From NCBI GenBank assembly GCA_001247695.2, contig LGRX02035171.1, forward strand, positions 1 to 64,000: 64,000 nucleotides of DNA. Reading direction: 5' to 3'. Numbering within the stretch: the stretch's first letter is position 1; every line of letters starts with the position of its first letter. The DNA comes from Cymbomonas tetramitiformis. Taxonomy: Eukaryota > Chlorophyta > Pyramimonadophyceae > Pyramimonadales > Pyramimonadaceae. The position numbers and the translations under genes are program-made. Positions 12,101 through 22,736 of this stretch are shown here, piece by piece. The notes beneath the pieces are model-generated. The model saw only the letters and a program-made list of their open reading frames with translations. It was not told the origin of the DNA and searched no databases.

Positions 12101-15100
12101 TTTGGCGCATGTAACTTTTGTGCGTGGATGTTAGTGTTTCGGAGGGAGAACAGAGCGATAAATAGTCGTATTGACCCCACGTATTCGTCATTTCCGCGTT
12201 CAAGGCGTTATTCGCTTCTTCAACGGACCTTCCCCACGCAAGCTGTATAGACTCATCCACAACAGAGTCGCCTTGTACGTCCACCACGCTTTTGTAGCTG
12301 ATATTTAAGATGATCTCATTCTGCGTTTTGACGCATACCCCGCTTATTAATTCACGCGTCAGAATCAGAGTGATAAGCTAGATAAAATGAAAAGCGCGAC
12401 ATATACTTACCGTGTCCAACTGTGTCGGCGTCTTCAATGACGAGTCCAATATGGGAACGCCGCAGGAAAATGCGTTCGCTGCCACAATATCTGTGTGTAC
12501 ATACTTTTGCGTCTGTCGCATGCTCGATGCCACATCATTTGCAATTACGGAGTACATATCGGACAGAAGATACGTGATTCGATCCGGCTCGCTGTACATT
12601 CTCATGCGTACGGTGTAATTGGTGCGGGTGACCCATTCTTGTGTAGTCTTCGATATGAAGGCCTCGCTCATCGGTTTTGACTGATCTCTTCCTGTAAGAC
12701 CCCTTGACATCTCTTGATCCATCGGATATGTAAGATAAAGCTTGAGATCGTAAAAATTGATCATGGCGTCCTTGTACGTGTTGCACGCAGATCTCGTGCT
12801 ACCGCCTATACGCTTTTCGGTATCAACAAAATCCTCCTTACTCTTATCGGATACCGTATACAGCAGCTCTCCAGCGGAGAAGCTTTTAATGTTCCCGGTC
12901 GCGTCGTAGCTTGGACCATCTTCGTTCGTGTTCACGACCTCGCACGAAGTTCCGTATGCCTCCTCACAATGCGACTGATCCGTAAACACGGAAGGTATAC
13001 CTTGCCAGCAAAATCCCCCAAACACGGGTACTCCACTATTTGACTCGTTCGCTGGAACGATTTGCTTACTCGGATTCATACGCTTTCGATAGCTGAACCC
13101 ACGACAAGCTGATAAGGGAGTATTGTACGCTGACGAACCCGACTTATGCGTTATGTCATCGCATAGCTGATACAGAAGTGTGTCAATATGTGTTTCGGTG
13201 AATGCATTACGAGCGATGTCTTGTAGTTCTGTGTGATACTCATTGTCTTGAGAAGTGTCTGGATTATGCACGACAAATTTGGAAGCATCGTGATAGCGGC
13301 TTTGCCAATTACTGCTCTTAGCGTTTGTAGCCACATACTTTATTTTGGGATACCGAGAAGTCAGAACAGATCTGCCTGGAACGGTGCTGGTGTCACCAAA
13401 GTAGTTGAGAGTCATGGACGCGTCGTCCATCATACACATCTTGTCTTCCGATGAAGACAAAAGTGCCCTATGGCCAATTTTTGTCTGACCATCTTGCGGA
13501 TAATCAAGAAGCGTACGACCACGAGGTAAATCTTGAGCGGGTCTGGTATCGACAACACGGTCGGAGCGAATGAAGCTAGATTTCTGTCCGTTGGTGGTAA
13601 TGATGCTCCGAGAGGGTTTGGCTCCGTTAATGGCAACACGGTCGGAGAGAATAACGCTAGATTCCTGTGCGTTGGTGGTAGTGATGCCCTGAGAAGGTTT
13701 GACTTCGTTAATGGCAACATGGTCAGAGGAAAGGACTCTAGATGAGTTTCCCATAAAATTGACGCCCACGCTCACATGTTGCGCGCTTACTTCGTAGGTA
13801 TTTCCCGTGATTAAAGGGAGTTTGTCCAAGCAAACGCCTCCATGTCGTAGCATATTACCCTTTGCTACAGTACGATAGGTAACACGGGAATAATCATTGG
13901 GCGCGTCCACCTGTCGAATCTCAAAGATGACCTTGTCATTTTCGGAAGTCGATACGTGCATTTCCTCAAAGTCGACAATGCGTTTATTTTTTACGGCATA
14001 ATATTCTATCCCATCCACTTCAATGGCTATGAAGGAAGCGTCCGTTCCTTCTGCCGCCATCAACGCTTCCAGCGTAAAGTATACCTGTTCAAATCCAAGT
14101 TTTCCAAAAGGGGCTGATTCCTTGAAATCGATTAGCTTAAAACTAGACTTATCGTCTTCGCACAAGGAGAAGCAAATACCGACACGCTCATCCTCCGTTA
14201 TTGTGCGGGTACTGAGCTCAGTGGTAGACTCGGTCGTGACCGCGTTTGGAGAAACGAAGATTCCTGAAGGTTTGTTGCCCGTTTCAGCATTGTATGCGGT
14301 TCGGTCTGTGAAATCGTTGTAAGTGGATCCGTCTTGCGAGCTTTGCGTGTAGGGAATGTCATACTTTGAAACGATTCCCGCGTCCGTATTGGTGTCGAGC
14401 AGCCTTCGACCACTTGTCTGGGCTTTTTTCCAAACAATCTGGGATGGTCGATTCATGTCCCACACTCCGGATCCTCTCATAAAAGTCGATTCTACAAAGG
14501 TAGATAAATTCTGAATTGCGGATTGCAGCGGCACGCTCATCTTTTGTTGCGAGTAAGGCGCCATGGATGATACAAGAAAGACGTCCAGATCGGCGTCTTC
14601 GCTCGAGCGGCTGAAGTGCGTGTATTTTTTACTGTTTGTAATCACCAGTTCGTTTTGACGGGGGTCCGCGTTGATCTTGTCGCAGCTCTCGGACAGGTGC
14701 AACGCGAAAGGCGTGTCCTTCAACACTCCAGTTCCTGCCACTTGGCCTTCATCCATGCTAGTGAATGAAGCCATGTCAAGGAGGTCCACTTTTACAACAC
14801 ACGTTGATTTGATTGCGTCCGTTCCATACTTTGCCACCTCGGCTTCGTTGCGTTTCGATTGGTAAGTGGAGGAATCTAGCATCATGTGGGAGGTCACGCT
14901 CGGGATAAATTCAAATTCCTTAAAGGTCAAAGACCCCGCCGGACCGTCCAGTCTGACCGTGCATACGCGGTTCTCGTCGCCGGCGCCTAAGGTGTTACAC
15001 GATGGAAGAGTCTCCTCATCACGTCCATCCGCGCAACATTGTGGATGCGTAGTGGAACACGTGTTTTCCATAAATCGAAGCTCTGGCTCGTATACGGAGG

Positions 15101-17504
15101 TGGTACCCCAAATGGAACAAGTTATAGGCAGACATACGGATGAGACATCTTGCATATTGGCATCGTAGTAGGGATGATGATTGAAGAGACATTTATGATA
15201 TCCGAATAAAAGCTTGCCCAAAGTGATGTGATCCGTATTTTGTTGATTGAGCATATCTTTGTACACGGCGCTCGGAGTTTCGGCTTCCGTTATGGAATAT
15301 CTGTAAAGAGAATGAGGTCGATCGGTATTTCCGATATACTCGGCGGGCATTATGGTTTGTTTGACAAGGATCGCTACTTGATGAGTGCCCGGTAGGTCTT
15401 CGTTGAATTCGGCGCTGTACTCTTTTAGTGGCGTTTCGTATGTGCTGCAAGACGGTAACAAGTAGCATGATGACTGCAAGTCAGAGCTTCCGTCGACATC
15501 GGCATAGACAACCACCGCAAAGTTATTTTGGGGATCGTTGCTTAAATAGGCTGCGCACGACGAGACTCGGTATTGCAACGGCTCCTCCGAGATGGAGATA
15601 GGTATCCAATTTTTCAAACCTGGGCATACATAATTGGGTTGATTGTTCGCTGCTTGTGCGTTTATCCCATAGTTGATCACTTCGTAAATAGAGGTATCGC
15701 CCGTTGCTCTATGCTGATAATTCTTCTCTTTCATGTTGCTCACTATGGAGAATTGGCAGGTATTATGATACCCATCTTTCAATAGGCAAGATAAGCCAAA
15801 AGCGGAAATTCCACCATTCGACGTGTAATGTGAGGGACGGAAGAGATAAGAAGGGGCGGATACCACCACGTTCTCGTCGATACGTTGTCCGTTTGTGGTG
15901 AAAGTGCTTCTCCTCAATTTCATCGAGACCTGCTTATAATTTTTGGTTGTCCTCAGCATATCCTTTGTGCAAAAGCTTTTACCTCCCGTGCACATTTTTG
16001 TTTTGGTATCATATTCGCACCAGTTGCAATCCGGACTGGAAGCGCAAGAATACGAGCAGAGTCGATGATTGAGCAACCTTCCAAAACTGAGTTTTTCGCT
16101 GTCGACACAGGTGTATTTGATTGCGCTGTGTTTCATGGGATTGTTTAGCGTTTTGTTTTTGATGTTACGAACCAGATTCGCCATGCCGTTAATCATGGAA
16201 GGAACCTGAATCAAAACATGCTCCTCTCCAGACATCGCCTCTACGTTAGTCAATTCTTGAAGCTTGACAGTATTGGGAAAGAAGGTGAGTTTGCTAGGCT
16301 TCACGGGGAAGTTGCTGTAGAAGATATCTTCGATGTAGGTGTCCTTGTTGTATGATACCTTTGTCAAATTTCCGTATGTGGCGATGGATGAGCTCCGCAT
16401 CACGCTCAGAGCTTTTGTGGAGTTAAACAGCCAGTCCTGATTGGCTGGAGGATTTGAGTCGGGCAGCCAAGTTAGAAGAATTCGTACGTAGGTTGCACGC
16501 GAGTTTACGTGCATCCCCAGAACATGAACTCCCGTTGGGCTGTATCCTTCGCTGTCATCTTTTTGCAATAGCGTCTTTAGATCGGATTCGAATTGCTTCT
16601 GTGTGCTGGTCCTGTTAAGCTCAGGATTGTTCAACCCCATCAACTCAAGACTAACCGTTTTGGTCACCGTGGAGTGCTCATCTGGAGGAGGAGATTTAGT
16701 TATGACAATGGGCACTGGAGGAGGAGGGCTCGGAGCCATCAAAGGGTAAGGAAAGGGGGGCGGCGGAGGGAAAAAAAAGGTGATTGGTGTTTTCACAGGA
16801 GACGGAGTAGGCAACGGACATTTGCACACGCAGGGATTGTCTTGGGAGCATGTTTTAGTGGTATCCACTTTCGAGTTGAACGCGATCGTGTTGCCATTCT
16901 CTGCGAAGAATATACTGCATCCGGATGCGGCTCTGTCGTTATTATAAGACACAAAGTGGACGTTGTTGGTATTTGCAAGATTTTGGCATATAGCATACTC
17001 TGTCACATGTCCCAATTGATGGTCCGCGCACGATCCATCCGTTACCGTTTCGTACAAATGTTGCGTAGCGCATGTTTGGTGGGTCACCTCGACGTCATTG
17101 AAATCTTGGGCAACAATCGGAATAGGCTCATGCCTCACCGGCAACGTATCGCACGTGACGTTGCTGTTGGTCACCTTGATAGGTTCGGTGCCACCGCTCG
17201 GCATACACAAACAGATGTCTTGCGGACCGCAAGGGTTTACCTTATCCGCCTCATTAAGATTGGAGTAGACCTTACTACCGTGGATGACGCATCCAAAGGG
17301 AATGTTGGCTGGCCATGTCCCAGTTTGTGGAGGAACAAACAAAAGGTTCTCTTGACCATCCGCGTACTCGGAGCACTCTATGTAGGTGAGGTGCGACATT
17401 TGTCCAGAATGCTCCGCTAAAACGGACGAAAAACCGACGCACATGTACAACAAAAAACACGCAGCGTACCGCGTATGAGACACCGCGGATTTGGTTGTCC
17501 TCAT
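9162..17504 (-). CDS. giant type I surface glycoprotein, four exons (about 2,687 aa)
   Basis: Four minus-strand open frames join by three phase-0 introns. Exon 1 is 12411-17504, exon 2 is 10893-12320, exon 3 is 10691-10801 and exon 4 is 9162-10592. Splice sites are ACG^GTAAGT, AAG^GTGTTG and CAG^GTACGC, with acceptors CGCAG, TTTTACAG and TTTTGCAG. The N-terminus is a signal peptide (CFLLYMCVGFSSVLA). Near the C-terminus are a Ser/Asp-rich stalk, one membrane helix (AVAISIVSVLLILIITGIV) and a basic cytoplasmic tail. The ectodomain is Cys-rich, with many N-x-S/T sites, a Pro-rich hinge (about residues 238-275), a PSI-like Cys cluster (about 480-515, CSYSCASSPDCNWC) and a tandem repeat near residues 1255-1325. 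It is the largest gene here and the best candidate for the main envelope spike or attachment protein. I recognise no fusion-protein family. Confidence 0.8.
10593..10690 (-). other. intron 3 of giant glycoprotein gene
   Basis: This 98-nt intron reads, in minus-strand sense, from donor CAG^GTACGC to acceptor CTATTCTCTTTTGCAG. It separates the 37-codon exon 3 from exon 4, and both flanks are phase 0. Confidence 0.75.
10802..10892 (-). other. intron 2 of giant glycoprotein gene
   Basis: This 91-nt intron has donor AAG^GTGTTG and acceptor GTTTTACAG^GCG and is phase 0 on both sides. Read-through gives an early stop at 10827. Confidence 0.7.
12321..12410 (-). other. intron 1 of giant glycoprotein gene
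   Basis: This 90-nt intron has the near-consensus donor ACG^GTAAGT and acceptor AAAACGCAG^AAT, phase 0. Without removal, the first frame stops eleven codons later. Confidence 0.8.
13455..13735 (-). repeat. coding tandem repeat in giant glycoprotein
   Basis: Two to three imperfect units of about 84-87 bp encode peptides of the form SDRVAINGAKPSRSIITTN, SDHVAINEVKPSQGITTTN and a shorter third copy. All keep the reading frame. They form a Ser/Thr-rich spacer in the ectodomain just before the RTLL and RALL motifs. Confidence 0.7.
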
Positions 17505-17833
17505 GATGATCGTGGATTTTTTACAACAGGTTTAAAAAAAAAACACAAACACTTTACATGAGTCTACGCAAATTTCTTTGTACGGTTCCTCCTTAACATT
17601 CAAAAGTTTCTATAGAAACAGAGCGTATATTTATACATATGTACATCTTTGTTACACAAATAAAGTGCGCCTCATAAAATAAGATGAGTGTTTTCGTTTT
17701 TTATGGTGTATCTTTTGTGACGAAGTGTCGGAAAGTATATATAAATACACGTATGGTTCTATTTTATGGTCACTCAGCAAATTTCTGTAGCTATTCCATT
17801 GTGGGGTGAACAACGAATACGCGGCAGCTCATC
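17505..17833. promoter_or_regulatory. divergent promoter region between two glycoprotein genes
   Basis: This 329-bp gap separates the two surface-glycoprotein genes, which are transcribed away from each other. It contains A-rich tracts, a TATA-like ATTTATACATATG around 17630 (minus-strand reading TATAAATATA) and GTATATATAAATACAC around 17735-17750, about 85-100 nt before the plus-strand start. Shared control of two virion surface genes is an inference from this arrangement. Confidence 0.45.
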
Positions 17834-20373
17834 ATGTTCCGTATTTTTTTGTACGCTCTTTTTCTTCATTCTGCATTAACCCAATTCGTAGACATATCCC
17901 GTGAGCCCTATAAAGTCGCGCATGACACGTTGATATGCGGGACTCCTCGTGTTTTGAACACCTCCATCGTATCCAATCAACATATGGATGTGATGTTCGA
18001 GGTTCCTCTTCCGGCTGGTACTAGAACGGACGAAATTGCAATCTCCATCCTGTTTGGCGATGTGGACATGGTCAATAAAAAACTTGCGGGGAACATGCCT
18101 CTTTCCGACTTGGATCTCGTATTCGATCCAAGCGGAACCGCCTTTTCGGTCGTAATTTCCGACAAATGCTCCGGTGATGAATACGACGCAAAGGCAAGAA
18201 GCGATGATTATGTCTATTCCGATGACCGTAACGAACCCAAAGTATGTACCGCAGTAGCCAACGATTGCGTCTGTACGCCCGCTCGCAAAATTAAACATGA
18301 CGTGGTGTGGAGATCTTTCGTACGTCGAGACGCCGCTCTATCACCAGATTGCAATCTTGGGATTTCCATCTGGAAACTCACTTTTGACATATCAGAGTGG
18401 ACGGTGTTTAACGCTATGCAAGCAAACGGAATAGTCAAACAAAAAATAAACGTCTCGGAGATATACACCTTTCCTCTACGTATCTTTATCACGTCCACCT
18501 CAAAAAGCACTTCGCACGCCGAAACATTGGACTCCCCTTTTCAATTTGAACTATACCGTAAGTCGATGATCAATATGAACTTGAGGTCCACGGAGACGCA
18601 ACTGAGCGGTTATAGATTATACCGAATTGAGAAGTTCAAGCAAACAACCGGTAATATTCAGATTGACAGATCTTCCGCATATTCGCACAATCACCTCACG
18701 TGGCTCCAACGTCTCCATCTTTTCAAGGTGGATTTCGACATGGAATTTTTTAAGGAAGCAAATCATGACGCGCATCCAAAATTGAGCGTGGACCTGAACG
18801 ACCTCATTATAAAAATGAACAACAGCGATGGTTCCAATCCGTTTGATTTCTTCGACGAGTACGACTCGATACTAGTCAACGGCAAGTCGAGCTGCTTGAG
18901 TCTGAACGACAAATTGAAGAGTACGATTCAAAGCACTCACGGTCCTACCATTATTCAGCAGGATGATCTGCCGGTAGGGGGCTATGTAAAATCGGTTAAT
19001 GGAACCTTTTTTAAGGAAGTGCTGCATGTCACGTGTTACTTAAATGTGCACGACAATCAGTTAAGCTTTAAAACGGAGCGTAACATTCCGATGATCATCG
19101 AATATACACATACGTATTCTGATCACACCACTTCCACACTCATGACCAACCCGTTGCAAGCGCCGGTGGCCATCTTTGATCACGATATGCTGTACACGCA
19201 CTCCGAAACGTTGGAGTACGAGACACCGCTGAAAGGAGCCATCTATACCATACCGCAAAAAAAGATTTCATCGCTCGATCGAAACACTTGGGAGTCGAGC
19301 GACATAGAAAATGCGATGATCGACGCATTTTCGAGCACGGCAGACGAACCTACCAGAGTTCGATCGGTCTCGGTGGACACGCCTATTACTGTCGCGGTTA
19401 CCTTGGTAGATCAGCATCACAAGGATAACTTCAACTTGAAACCTGTTGTAGCCTTTCTTATGGGTAATCGGCAGGGCGCCATCAACTATGTGGGGTTTGC
19501 TGACCAAGATGAAGAATCTATTGTCCCTAACCCGATTATCGATCCTTGCTTCATATCCTCTCATCACGCGGTACGTAAAGTTTGTTGCGGGGAATTGGTG
19601 TTGTACGCATGCACATTGTTTTTGTTTTTTTCATTCTAAACTGCGACTGAATAAATCTTGAAGGGTTTATTGCGTGACAGAATGGCGATATAATCGGATT
19701 GAGCACTCTACACATGGATGAAACTTCCACTATAGTCGAAAAGCGACTGTCCGATGAAGTGAAAGATTACTTGAAGAATACCAATTCGCAGTCTTTTTAC
19801 GTGGATGCCGACATTTTCCAGATCAACGACAAATTGGGAACACAACCGATTCTCTCTAACCTGGGACTGACCGATCCGGATGGACCCAAAAATCTTCTCA
19901 TGATCCCCTTTTTGCCAAAACTAAAAATCGCTGGTGAAGAATCTACCGACAGCCACACCATTCGGATGTGCATGATTGTGGAGGCGATCCCTGTACAACA
20001 AAGCTCCGCGTCGGCGAGGAAGTTGATGCAGGTATCTATATCTTCAAGCGCGGGTGACATTCTGGATATGCAGATTGCAATATTGGGTCAAGACTACGTA
20101 TACTCGTGTACCGACAATTGCACCAACTCCACAGATAACATCGTTCTTCACATGACCAAAAATTCTGTCATAAACTCTGACACAAAAGTGGAAAGCGAAA
20201 ACGACGACACTTTCACAAACACCAACTGGAGCTTAAGTATTGCGCTGATGGTGCTCGCTGCGACAAGTACATTGCTTCTTGTGGTTCTCGTGGTTCTGTG
20301 CTACTACAAAAACAGGTCCACAAAGAGGTCCGCAAGGAGGTTGACGGATAGATTCGTGCATGAAGACGAATAG
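17834..20373 (+). CDS. second type I membrane glycoprotein, two exons (809 aa)
   Basis: Exon 1 is 17834-19570 and exon 2 is 19681-20373. The phase-0 junction (CACGCG^GTACGT ... GCGTGACAG^AATGGC) joins them into 809 residues. The N-terminus is a signal peptide (FRIFLYALFLHSALT). Near the C-terminus is one membrane helix (SIALMVLAATSTLLLVVLVV) followed by a short, very basic tail (KNRSTKRSARR). The ectodomain has scattered cysteines and N-x-S/T sequons, and a basic-hydrophobic motif RKLM near residue 690. The layout mirrors the giant glycoprotein encoded divergently next door, and the two may act as partners on the virion surface. No known fusion or receptor-binding family is recognised. Confidence 0.78.
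19571..19680 (+). other. intron in second glycoprotein gene
   Basis: This 110-nt intron has donor GTACGT and acceptor TTGCGTGACAG, phase 0, with a T-rich internal tract. Read-through would end the protein before its membrane anchor and could give a soluble form. Confidence 0.75.
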
Positions 20374-20606
20374 ATTTGTACATGAAAGCTTAGATCTTTA
20401 CGCATCGAAGCAACGCCATACGCAACATGTTACCAAATTTTATGTCTTTGTAAAGTCCATTCTATCTCAAACTTTACCACAATAATGTGCGCACCTTGCA
20501 ATATTTCTCAACGGTCATCGCAAAAGCTGGCCGCGATTCAAACAGGCATACGATAGAGATAACTGTGATTATACAAAATCTTTTCAGCGCCGCAACGCTT
20601 TTTTCT

Positions 20607-21249
20607 TTATTGTATCGAATGGATAGATGATGGATAATGTATTGTTGGAAGCGACAAGTGATGTGCTCGTTTGTTAGCACGCCAGTATTGAACGAGGAAG
20701 CATACGCAAGAAGATAACGCTAGGACTAATACTAGAAACGCACTATGTGTTTGAATTAATGTAACTGATATTTGCAGCGAGACTACAAATTGAGTCGCAA
20801 CTTGCACGTGAAGATCTTGCAGCGCATGTAATATCGCTTTAGAAACCACCTGAAACACGCCCATTCATTAGATTAGGCTCGTGTACGTTCGGTACAATCC
20901 CTTTTTAAATGCAACAAGAAGAGCAAACAGACACGCTATTGGCTGTCTTAGGGGTAAAACCTACCTCGTCGTCCATCGATTCCTGATGAATCCGTGGACA
21001 ATTCACAAACTCGTCGATGTAGCGAATCATATCTCCGTTTTTGTCGATGCACACAGCGTACAGAAGCCGCCGCGCTTCATAATGTCTTTGTATAAGATTA
21101 TGGGCGTGCTCCTTATATTTTTGCCACGTGTATAATATAACCATTGAAATTGGCGCCATCAGTATCGCTATGAATACTAGCAATCCTCCTTCCCGCGAGA
21201 TAACGGCAGGTTTGCTTTTATCCGTTGTACGACATAGCGTAACCATCAT
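20607..21249 (-). CDS. small two-pass membrane protein, two exons (175 aa)
   Basis: Exon 1 is 20965-21249 and exon 2 is 20607-20849. Donor GACGAG^GTAGGT and acceptor GTGTTTCAG^GTG join in phase 0. Each exon supplies one hydrophobic helix: GGLLVFIAILMAPISMVILY near residue 20-40, and HSAFLVLVLALSSCVCFLV in the second exon. The loop between them is charged, with Cys and Asp/Glu residues, and the C-terminus is His/Ser-rich. No family is recognised. Convergent orientation to the upstream glycoprotein and divergent orientation to heliorhodopsin place it in the membrane-protein block. Confidence 0.65.
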
Positions 21250-21483
21250 GATTCAAGTTGCGCATACGCCGACTCGAAGAGTATTCGAATTATTGGGCAT
21301 GCTTGTATAGAAAGAAGTTTGCATAGAGCGTTATCGTGACGTCGACCATTCGTATTTTGCTCGGTATCCTTCTCTTTGCACTGCAAAAAATCTGTATTTA
21401 TATATACGATATGAAAAAGATTGCGTGCATTATATATATGCAGATGTTTTCAAAAGATCGCAGCTGACAGCTATCCGCTAAAA

Positions 21484-22539
21484 ATGAATTACCATTCCAT
21501 TTATCACTTTGCACTTTTTGTAATGTTCTACACGCAAGCCATCGTAATGATTTGTCTGACGCCGGCCGGTACCGTTCCCATCACTCAATCTTACTCCAGA
21601 TACGCGGAAAATGGTGGAAGCATCGAGCAGAGGTTTACAAAACTGTTTGATATAAACATAGTTGATTTAGTGTACTTCTTTTTAACAGTGAGCGCTTTAC
21701 AACATCTGCTTCTATGTATGGAGCATTATTTCCTACCTCAGAAGATCACCTTACACATGAATGAGTACGGACTTAATTGGATACGCTGGGCCGATTATAG
21801 TATAACCGCGCCTACGATGATGATAGTGATCGGTCTTATGAATTCTATTTTAAATTTTTTTACGCTACTCTCTCTCTTTGGATGCATCATGATGACAATT
21901 GGGTTGGGCATACTATCGGAGCTGGTAATTCATTATACGGCTTGGTTGGAACTGTCAAGTATTGCATCAAATCGTTGCTCCTCGCAGCATGATAAAGGTT
22001 CATTAAAAGAGCTGTACATCATCGTTTTTGTATTATTCCTATGTTTCTTTTTGATGAATATCAGTGTCATTTACGTGACGCTATCAGAAATAGTTTTGTG
22101 CACGATAGGCATGCTGCTGTTCGCGCTTTTTTATATGTATTGTATCTTTACCCTAACGGTAAGCCGTATCGGAAAGAACGACGTCATACGATTTTTTATC
22201 AAGCCAGAACATGCGTCCTACGTATCCAACTCCATCTTCGGATTTGCGTGCTTGCCTTGCGTATACGCATGGACGATAATCTTTGTACGTTTTTTTATCT
22301 CCGCTCAAAAGAGCGAAGGCGAACCGCCAGAATTTGTTTACGCCATCAACTTTGTTTTATTCATACTCTTCTTAGGTCCGTTTCCTTTTCTTCACTACCG
22401 CAGTCTTAATCGACGTAAAAACAAACTATGGTACGAAGCGGCTAATGCAATAACCGGATTCATAAGCAAAAGCGTGTTGGCCTGGTTAGTGTATTGGGGT
22501 GTGCGACGCTTACAAGAAGATGTATCAATTACAATTTAA
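21484..22539 (+). CDS. heliorhodopsin
   Basis: This is a 351-residue seven-helix retinal protein of the heliorhodopsin family, light-sensing membrane proteins with inverted topology (N-terminus inside). The third helix carries RWADYSITAPTMM, the heliorhodopsin counterion motif, with Asp104 where characterised members have Glu. The last helix has the Schiff-base lysine at about residue 329 (GFISKSVLAWLVYWG). The length is slightly above typical members because of loops after helices 1 and 5. A viral heliorhodopsin has been reported to conduct protons in an algal virus, and mirusviruses are known to carry this gene, so a membrane-potential or light-response role is plausible. The ATG at 21484 was chosen because it begins just before helix 1. 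A TATA-like TATTTATATATACG lies about 85 nt upstream. Confidence 0.93.
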   Translation: MNYHSIYHFALFVMFYTQAIVMICLTPAGTVPITQSYSRYAENGGSIEQRFTKLFDINIVDLVYFFLTVSALQHLLLCMEHYFLPQKITLHMNEYGLNWIRWADYSITAPTMMIVIGLMNSILNFFTLLSLFGCIMMTIGLGILSELVIHYTAWLELSSIASNRCSSQHDKGSLKELYIIVFVLFLCFFLMNISVIYVTLSEIVLCTIGMLLFALFYMYCIFTLTVSRIGKNDVIRFFIKPEHASYVSNSIFGFACLPCVYAWTIIFVRFFISAQKSEGEPPEFVYAINFVLFILFLGPFPFLHYRSLNRRKNKLWYEAANAITGFISKSVLAWLVYWGVRRLQEDVSITI

Positions 22540-22736
22540 TTTGGCTGTTCTATAAAAACATGCTTCACCCTCGATACCGATTTCCGCCATCACCGCTTAA
22601 ACACGACTAGAATATGATTTTGTCGATGATGCGATCGTGTAACGATGAAGTGTTCCTGTACATATGGATGCAACCATTAACAGATCAAACGATCTAGTTC
22701 ATCAGCTTATTTTGCTTAGATCGACGTCTTGCGTTC

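Noticed and set aside
16593..17420. 275-codon plus-strand frame opposite the giant glycoprotein
   Set aside because: It is antisense to a well-supported exon with a signal peptide. Its composition (Arg/His-rich, no motif) is that of a shadow frame.
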